This document shows, in pieces, positions 7,521 to 12,028 of a stretch of 12,028 nucleotides of DNA. This DNA is from an uncultured Collinsella sp. (GTDB lineage: Bacteria > Actinomycetota > Coriobacteriia > Coriobacteriales > Coriobacteriaceae). How positions within the stretch are numbered: the first letter of the stretch is position 1; the number at the start of each line of letters is the position of its first letter. The stretch spans positions 1 to 12,028 of the forward strand of contig CAJLUE010000054.1 in NCBI GenBank assembly GCA_905209765.1, read 5' to 3'. Under the pieces are notes generated by a model, which was not told the DNA's origin, ran no database searches, and saw nothing but the letters and a program-made list of their open reading frames with translations. The position numbers and the translations under genes are program-made.

Positions 7521-7549
7521 TTGACTTTAGGTAACTAAAGTTTCATACT
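7521..7549 (+). promoter_or_regulatory. Promoter of the cstA leader transcript
   Basis: TTGACT (7521-7526) and CATACT (7544-7549) lie 17 bases apart, a good -35/-10 arrangement. An AT-rich stretch upstream (7480-7518) could act as an UP element. Transcription would start near 7556 and give a leader of about 235 bases before cstA. Confidence 0.7.
7524..7541. promoter_or_regulatory. Palindromic operator candidate within the cstA promoter
   Basis: ACTTTAG-GTAA-CTAAAGT is a perfect 7-bp inverted repeat with a 4-base centre. It fills the spacer between the -35 and -10 elements, where a bound dimeric regulator would block RNA polymerase. I do not recognise the regulator from the sequence. Chance palindromes of this size occur, but the placement is suggestive. 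Confidence 0.5.
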
Positions 7550-7620
7550 CCTTTTCAACCACTGGGGGATGTGAACACGCACGGATCGTTCGCATCATGA
7601 TTGAAGAGGATTTCTTAGAC

Positions 7621-7665
7621 ATGTTCACGCATCAGCTAAACATTATCAGCGTAGTAATTATCTGA
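7621..7665 (+). CDS. Putative 14-residue Ile/Val-rich leader peptide
   Basis: The frame encodes MFTHQLNIISVVII and then TGA. GAAGAGGA (7603-7610) lies ten bases before the ATG; an in-frame ATG at 7597 would give 22 residues but lacks a good ribosome binding site. Six of its last seven codons are Ile or Val, and the ISVV-I run resembles the E. coli ilv operon leader peptide. A ribosome stalled on these codons would prevent the 7628-7635 / 7662-7669 stem, as in classical attenuators. The frame is too short for coding statistics to help, so the call rests on composition, ribosome binding site and position. Confidence 0.5.
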   Translation: MFTHQLNIISVVII

Positions 7666-7716
7666 TGCGGGTTAGCACATACAGCTAGCCCGTACGATAA
7701 CGGGCGGCTGATGAAG

Positions 7717-7755
7717 ATGAGGGCCGTCGAGCGCAACCGACGGCCCTCATTTTTT
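7717..7755 (+). terminator. Strong intrinsic terminator in the cstA leader
   Basis: A perfect 13-bp stem (7717-7729 with 7738-7750, ATGAGGGCCGTCG) has an 8-base loop and is followed by an unbroken T-run to 7755. It ends 36 bases before the cstA start codon and no gene ends here, so it must act on the leader transcript. This points to conditional readthrough into cstA. Confidence 0.9.
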
Positions 7756-7790
7756 ATGTCTAGGAAGTTCTTTTTAGAGGAGGAAATGTA

Positions 7791-9680
7791 ATGAACGGAG
7801 TTTTGCTCATGGTTGTGGCCGCGGCGGTGCTCGCCTGCGGCTATCTGGGCTATGGCCGCTGGCTGGCCAACAAGTGGGGCGTTGACAAAGAGGCCCTCAC
7901 GCCGGCCAAGCGCATGAAGGACGGCAAGAGCTTCTCGCCCGTCTCCGCCTTCACCGCGTTCTCGCACCAGTTCAGCTCGATCTGCGGTGCTGGCCCTGTC
8001 ACGGGTACGATCGTCGCCATGGCCTTTGGCTGGCTGCCTGTCGTGCTCTGGGTCCTCGTTGGCGGCATCTTCTTTGGTGCCGTCCACGACTTTGGTGCCC
8101 TGTACGCTTCGATGAAGAACAACGGCAAGTCGCTCGCTCAGCTCATCGAGAAGTACATCGGCAAGACCGGCCGTCGCCTGTTCCTGCTGTTCTGCTGGCT
8201 GTTCTGCATCATCGTCATCGCCGCCTTTACCGACATGGTCTGCAAGACGTTCATGTTCACCCCGGCCGTTGACGCTTCTGGTGCTGCTACCGGTGCCATC
8301 GACTTCACCAAGTCCTATGCCGCCGGCTGCGCTGGTACCATCTCCATCCTGTTCACCTTCGTCGCTATCGCCTTTGGTTGGGCCCAGAAGAAGTTCAACC
8401 TCACCGGCGCTGCCGAGTTCGTCACCGGCGTGGTCCTCATGGTTCTCATGTTCGCCGTCGGTATGCAGTTCCCGCTCTACCTGGATAAGTTCCAGTGGTT
8501 CGCCGTCGTCATGGTCTACCTGGTCTTTGCTGGCGCTATGCCCATTCAGATGCTCAAGACCCCGCGTGACTACCTCACTTCCATCATGATGATTGTCATG
8601 ATCGTCTGCGCTGTCCTCGGCATCGTCGTCCTGGGCGTCAACGGTCAGGCCACTATCACCGCTCCGGTCTTCACCGGCTTCTCCACTGCCTCCGGCATGA
8701 TGTTCCCGGTCCTGTTCGTCTCCGTCGCTTGCGGTGCTCTCTCCGGTTTCCACAGCCTCGTTTCTTCCGGCACCTCTTCTAAGCAGGTCGAGAAGGAGCA
8801 GGACGCCGTCAAGGTCGGTTACGGCGCCATGATCGTCGAGTCCTTCGTCGGCATCCTTGCCATCATCGTCGCCGGCATCATGTTCTCCGACATGAACACC
8901 GCCGGTACCGGCGCCCTCAACGCCGGTGTCGCTTCCACCCCGTTCCAGATCTTCGCCGCTGGCATCTCCCGCGGTATGCAGGCCTTCGGTGTTGACGGCA
9001 CGCTTGCTACCGTCTTTATGACCATGAACGTCTCCGCTCTGGCCCTGACCTCGCTCGACGCCGTCGCCCGCATCGCCCGCACTTCGTTCTCCGAGTTCTT
9101 TGCCCAGACCAACGATGCCCTGGCGATCGAGTCCAAGGCCGGCTACATGAAGGTCCTCGGCAACCCCTGGTTCGCCACGGTCGTTACCCTGCTTCCCGGT
9201 CTCGCCCTCGCTTTTGGTGGCTATGCCAACATCTGGCCGCTCTTTGGTGCTTCCAACCAGCTGCTCGGCGGCATGACCATGATCACCCTCGCCGTGTTCT
9301 GCAAGTGCACCGGCCGCAAGGGCTGGATGCTCTACGTGCCCGTCGTCTTCCTGCTCTGCTGCACCTTCACCTCGCTGGTCCAGAGCGCCATGGGCTGCAT
9401 GACCGCCGTCCAGGCCTACGGTTTCTTCGGTACCATCCCGGCTACCGCCACCACGGCCGCCGTCTCCGTCGCCGCCACCAAGGGCCTGCAGCTCGTCTTT
9501 GCCGTCCTGCTGATGGTCCTGGGCCTCATCGTTGCCGTCAACTGCCTCAAGGAGTTCTTCGGCAAGGAGGCTGGCTCCATGCCTGATGAGGAGCCCGAGT
9601 GGTCCGATATGGGCAAGGCCGAGTACGGTCGCGCCGCTGCCGCTGAGGCTCCTGTCGACGCCGAGGCCGCCAAGGCCTAG
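7791..9680 (+). CDS. cstA: CstA family peptide/pyruvate transporter (carbon starvation protein A)
   Basis: CstA proteins are multi-spanning inner-membrane carriers induced by carbon starvation. E. coli members have been linked to peptide and pyruvate uptake; the substrate here is not shown by sequence. Family signatures are SHQFSSICGAGPVTGTI (58-73), the GGIFFGAVHDF run ending at 101, SGFHSLVSSGTSSKQ (318-332) and FGASNQLLGG (485-494). Hydrophobic segments cover most of the 629 residues; about 595-629 form an acidic, Ala/Glu-rich cytoplasmic-type tail. GAGGAGGA (7777-7784) is a strong ribosome binding site for the ATG. Codons end overwhelmingly in C (ATC, GTC, TTC, GGC), much more than in the operon upstream, which suggests high expression. 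The gene is monocistronic, with a conditional-looking terminator before it and a firm one after it. Confidence 0.95.
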   Translation: MNGVLLMVVAAAVLACGYLGYGRWLANKWGVDKEALTPAKRMKDGKSFSPVSAFTAFSHQFSSICGAGPVTGTIVAMAFGWLPVVLWVLVGGIFFGAVHDFGALYASMKNNGKSLAQLIEKYIGKTGRRLFLLFCWLFCIIVIAAFTDMVCKTFMFTPAVDASGAATGAIDFTKSYAAGCAGTISILFTFVAIAFGWAQKKFNLTGAAEFVTGVVLMVLMFAVGMQFPLYLDKFQWFAVVMVYLVFAGAMPIQMLKTPRDYLTSIMMIVMIVCAVLGIVVLGVNGQATITAPVFTGFSTASGMMFPVLFVSVACGALSGFHSLVSSGTSSKQVEKEQDAVKVGYGAMIVESFVGILAIIVAGIMFSDMNTAGTGALNAGVASTPFQIFAAGISRGMQAFGVDGTLATVFMTMNVSALALTSLDAVARIARTSFSEFFAQTNDALAIESKAGYMKVLGNPWFATVVTLLPGLALAFGGYANIWPLFGASNQLLGGMTMITLAVFCKCTGRKGWMLYVPVVFLLCCTFTSLVQSAMGCMTAVQAYGFFGTIPATATTAAVSVAATKGLQLVFAVLLMVLGLIVAVNCLKEFFGKEAGSMPDEEPEWSDMGKAEYGRAAAAEAPVDAEAAKA

Positions 9681-9720
9681 TCGGTCGGACGGGTTGAATC
9701 TCCCATCCATTTGACTCGGA

Positions 9721-9758
9721 AAGACCGGGTCCGCGACTTCGCGGGCTCGGTCTTTTTT
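9721..9758 (+). terminator. Intrinsic terminator of cstA
   Basis: A 15-bp stem (9721-9735 with 9740-9754, including two G-U pairs) has an ACTT loop and is followed by a T-run to 9758. It lies about 40 bases after the cstA stop and separates cstA from the next gene. Confidence 0.9.
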
Positions 9759-9799
9759 CATGCAAAAGCGGGTGACGCTCGAGTGTTCTCGCAGATGTT

Positions 9800-9847
9800 T
9801 TGCGTGGATAAGGGCGCGCGTTGTACCATATAGACGTATATGTGTAC
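9800..9847 (+). promoter_or_regulatory. Weak promoter and overlapping inverted repeat before the Toprim gene
   Basis: TTGCGT (9800-9805) and TACCAT (9824-9829) are an 18-base-spaced, poor promoter match. The inverted repeat CATATA-GACG-TATATG (9827-9842) extends imperfectly to GTAC at both ends (9823-9847, one extra base) and would cover the -10 and start point, a good place for a repressor. The preceding terminator means this gene needs its own promoter. Confidence 0.35.
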
Positions 9848-9863
9848 ATATGAAAGGGGCCCC

Positions 9864-12028
9864 GTGGCCAAGACGGTATATTCCGATAACCAAAATAATG
9901 TCGATGCCCTGGCTGAGCGTCTGAGCAGCCAGACATCGCTTTCTGCTGAGCGTGCCAAGCTGGTTGCCTACGACCTGCTTTGCCGCAAGGCGCTCAAGAT
10001 CAAGTCGAGCGCGCTGGCGCAAATTTTCCGCTCCGTCGATAAGGAATGTGACACCAAGGCGATGCGCGATGAGCTTATCGCGGCAAATATCGTGACCAAG
10101 ATCGAGGGTAGCGGCATTAACGGGCGCCCGGCGTTCTATACCATCAATGCCGAGATCCGCGATGCCCAGGAGCAGCCTGCCGAGTCCGTCGAGGATTTTG
10201 TCGTCGAGGATCCCGCTGACGTGCCTGCTGTGGAAGAAGTTGCCCCGCGTGAGCATGTCGATACCGATGAGTTGCTCGATGAGAACGTCGTGCGTGCCTT
10301 TACGGCCAAGGCAGGACGCGGCGGTTTTGGCGGGGGTGGCAAGCGCGATGCGCAGCGCCGCGCCCAGCAGGAGCGCTTCCGTCGCGCCGTTGCTCGAAAG
10401 GGTGAGACGGATGCTGAGGCTGTTGAGACCGAGGTTGCTGCCGAGTCGCAGAAGCCCGCGAGGGAGCAAAAGCCCGTGGAGGCCCAAGAGCCCAAGCGTC
10501 GTCGCGGTGCTCACTTTAAGACTGCACAGCAGGATGCCGCGCGTGAGGTTGAAGAGTCTTCTGAGGTTGCAGACGATGTTGAGGGGTCTGCCAAGAAGGC
10601 TCCGGGTTCGTGTCGTCCCGGTCGCGGTTTTGCGGGACGCGCGTATCCCGTAAAGCATCAGGAGAAGGGCGAGTCGGTTTCGACCAGCCAGGACGAGAAG
10701 GCCGTTGAGCCGGAGGCTCGCGAGCAGAAGCCTGTTGAGCCGCAGCTTGAGGTTGATGCCGAGGCCAAGGGCCAGCAGCCTACTGATGAGCAGACGGAGC
10801 AGGGCGCGTCGAGCAAGCCTCGCCGCCGTCGCCATCGTGGGGGCCGCAGTTCCCATGCCGAGACTGCAACCGAGAAGACCACGCCGCAGAACGAGGATGC
10901 GAAGGCCGAGGTTTCTTCGGGGCAGCCTAAGCGCCAGCCGGCGAAGGAGAGCAAGTCCGTTCGTCCGCAGAAGCAGGCATCTATGCCGAAGCGCGAGCGC
11001 AATTCCCAAGGCGATTCTAAGCGCAAGTCTCAGAAGAAGCCGGAGTCTGCCGCAGCAGATACTGCTGCCCAGCAGCCCAGGCCGGACGTTCACGGCGAGG
11101 TCTCGGCGTTTGCCCTTGCCCGCGTTTTAGGCAGGCAGCTGCTCAAGGTTGTCCCTACGCCCACGGCGCTCTCTAAGATCAAGGAGCAGCAGACACAGAT
11201 CGTAAAGGTTGAGGGCAAGGACGGCAAAAAGGCTCCGCAGCGCACTCAGCACAACGAGATGTCCAACCGCAAGATTGCCGAGGAAATCGCAATCATCCAG
11301 GCTTGGATCGAGCAGAACCGAGGTGCCGATACGCCGGTTGCCTCGCGCCGCCAGCGTGCCTACCAGATCTTTAACGACGAGAAGGCTTTTGACGGCAAGC
11401 ACGGTGAGCGCCTGATCAGGCGTATGACCGAAAAGGGCATCAGCATGCAGGCGATCAAGGTCGCTCCCAATCGCCCCGTGCACTTTACGGGTTTCTTTAC
11501 GCTGGGCGCCGACAAGCCGTTCATTATGGTCGAGAACCTGGACACCTACGACGAGATCGTCAAGCTGCTGCGTGGCCGCAAGCACGCCAAGCTCTTTGGC
11601 ATCAAGGTGGGCGGCGTGATTTTTGGCGGCGGATGCAAGGCAAGCGTCTCGCATGCCCTGGACGATTATCTGGCCGAGATTGGCTATCGCTTTAACTATG
11701 TCTACTACGTGGGCGACATCGACCGAGAGGGTGCGCGCATTGTCGAGCAGACCCGTAACGCCAATGTGGTTGAGATTCGCCTGCATGCCGGTATGTATCG
11801 CGCCATGCTCGCCGAGCACAAGCGTCGCGTGAAGGCCGGCGGCGAGTGCGAGCCCGCAGCTGCCAACCAGGGTGTGCCGCAGAACCTGGCTGCGACGATC
11901 AAAGATCTGCCCATGGTCACGCGCGTGCAGTTCCGCAACGTGCTGCGTGAGGGCGGACGCATTCCGCAGGAGATTCTGATGACCGCCGACTATCGGGATG
12001 GCGACTCGGGAAGCTTCGACCGCATGCT
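9864..12028 (+). CDS. JetD-like Toprim protein with long charged linker (3' end outside window)
   Basis: A GTG at 9864, preceded by AAAGGGG (9853-9859), opens a frame with no stop for 721 codons. Residues about 28-95 look like a winged helix (YDLLCRKALKIKSSALAQIF, then MRDELIAANIVTKIEG and GRPAFYTI). Residues about 96-412 are low complexity, rich in Glu, Lys, Arg, Gln, Pro and Ala, with GRGGFGGGGKR and RRRRHRGGR patches and recurring QKPVE. From about 413, a folded region contains RRQRAYQIFNDEKAF (495-509), typical of DUF2220/JetD. A Toprim core follows: Glu557 in IMVENLDTY, GGVIFGGG (583-590), and YYVGDIDREG (614-623) with Asp618 and Asp620. JetD is the nuclease subunit of the Wadjet plasmid-defence complex and cuts DNA once JetABC has looped it. 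Known JetD proteins lack such a linker as far as I recall. Partner genes are not visible here, though they could lie downstream. Function in this host is unproven. Confidence 0.8.
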   Translation, partial: MAKTVYSDNQNNVDALAERLSSQTSLSAERAKLVAYDLLCRKALKIKSSALAQIFRSVDKECDTKAMRDELIAANIVTKIEGSGINGRPAFYTINAEIRDAQEQPAESVEDFVVEDPADVPAVEEVAPREHVDTDELLDENVVRAFTAKAGRGGFGGGGKRDAQRRAQQERFRRAVARKGETDAEAVETEVAAESQKPAREQKPVEAQEPKRRRGAHFKTAQQDAAREVEESSEVADDVEGSAKKAPGSCRPGRGFAGRAYPVKHQEKGESVSTSQDEKAVEPEAREQKPVEPQLEVDAEAKGQQPTDEQTEQGASSKPRRRRHRGGRSSHAETATEKTTPQNEDAKAEVSSGQPKRQPAKESKSVRPQKQASMPKRERNSQGDSKRKSQKKPESAAADTAAQQPRPDVHGEVSAFALARVLGRQLLKVVPTPTALSKIKEQQTQIVKVEGKDGKKAPQRTQHNEMSNRKIAEEIAIIQAWIEQNRGADTPVASRRQRAYQIFNDEKAFDGKHGERLIRRMTEKGISMQAIKVAPNRPVHFTGFFTLGADKPFIMVENLDTYDEIVKLLRGRKHAKLFGIKVGGVIFGGGCKASVSHALDDYLAEIGYRFNYVYYVGDIDREGARIVEQTRNANVVEIRLHAGMYRAMLAEHKRRVKAGGECEPAAANQGVPQNLAATIKDLPMVTRVQFRNVLREGGRIPQEILMTADYRDGDSGSFDRM

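Larger units (their letters stand above)
7568..7755 (+). promoter_or_regulatory. cstA leader with alternative hairpins (attenuator candidate)
   Basis: Several pairings are mutually exclusive. GATGTGAAC (7568-7576) pairs with GTTCGCATC (7588-7596), but GTGAACA (7571-7577) can instead pair with TGTTCAC (7622-7628) over the leader-peptide start. CGCATCAG (7628-7635) pairs perfectly with CTGATGCG (7662-7669), enclosing the peptide's Ile/Val codons. GGGTTAGC (7669-7676) pairs with GCTAGCCC (7684-7691), and GCCCGT (7688-7693) pairs with ACGGGC (7700-7705). CATCAGC (7630-7636) could also pair with GCTGATG (7707-7713). The region ends in a strong terminator. I found no clear antiterminator that invades the terminator stem, so the switching mechanism is inferred. 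A riboswitch is an alternative. Confidence 0.55.
6982..7790. other. Intergenic region with paired structured repeats and the cstA leader
   Basis: This 809-base gap has no convincing conventional gene. From left to right it holds repeat copy A, about 107 bases with nothing recognised (7129-7235), a hairpin that may terminate leftward transcription, repeat copy B, an AT-rich stretch (about 7460-7520), the cstA promoter, and a roughly 200-base leader with a tiny reading frame and a terminator. Base composition of the arms (very GC-rich distally) and of 7480-7520 (AT-rich) differs sharply from the adjacent genes. Confidence 0.85.

Noticed and set aside
7431..7538. Small plus-strand frame of 35 codons after repeat copy B, with AGGGG upstream
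   Set aside because: The apparent ribosome binding site is part of the palindromic arm, and the frame runs through the cstA promoter -35 and spacer, so it would be unlikely to be a gene.
7556..7755. T-box leader upstream of cstA
   Set aside because: I find no T-box consensus (TGGNACCGCG-like) sequence in the leader.
7632..11093. Open frame of 1153 codons on the minus strand across cstA and the JetD-like gene
   Set aside because: It lies opposite two genes with clear family motifs. Its translation is compositionally odd (Leu/Arg-rich, then Asp/Gly/Glu-rich) and it has no recognisable domain. Strong codon bias on the plus strand removes stop codons from this antisense frame.
11127..11819. Minus-strand frame of 230 codons opposite the Toprim region
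   Set aside because: The plus strand here encodes the conserved JetD-like motifs; the antisense frame shows no family features and is a shadow.

Overview
The window looks like chromosome of a moderately GC-rich actinobacterium. The best guess is a gut Coriobacteriia member close to Collinsella. This rests on gene order, on the three-domain tRNA-modification fusion and on general codon style; I ran no database search. Every protein-coding gene reads left to right.

Layout. Positions 1-48 hold the terminator of an unseen upstream gene. A promoter near 99-128 starts a tightly packed housekeeping operon (158-6981): acpS, a fused NAD(P)HX epimerase/dehydratase (nnr), alanine racemase (alr), a family-4-type uracil-DNA glycosylase, tsaE, and one long gene joining TsaB, RimI and TsaD in a single polypeptide. 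Gaps are 0-12 bases, and tsaE overlaps the fusion gene. The operon combines carrier-protein activation, nucleotide-cofactor repair, D-alanine supply for the wall, DNA repair and most of the t6A37 tRNA-modification machinery.

The 809-base intergenic region 6982-7790 is the most unusual part. It holds two convergent copies of a structured repeat. Each has a 69-base core (61/69 identical) closed by a perfect inverted repeat, 33 bp in copy A and 42 bp in copy B. The eight core differences form four compensatory base-pair changes in one hairpin. The arms mostly differ between copies, yet each pairs perfectly with itself. Next comes the cstA control region: a promoter with a palindrome in its spacer, a leader with a 14-residue Ile/Val-rich peptide (MFTHQLNIISVVII), competing hairpins and a strong intrinsic terminator 36 bases before cstA. 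It resembles a branched-chain amino acid attenuator placed on a carbon-starvation peptide/pyruvate transporter.

cstA (7791-9680) is strongly biased to C-ending codons and ends at a good terminator. The last gene begins at a GTG (9864) and runs off the window. It encodes an N-terminal winged-helix-like region, a charged low-complexity linker of about 320 residues, and a C-terminal Toprim domain of the JetD (Wadjet nuclease, DUF2220) type. No JetA, JetB or JetC gene is visible in the window.
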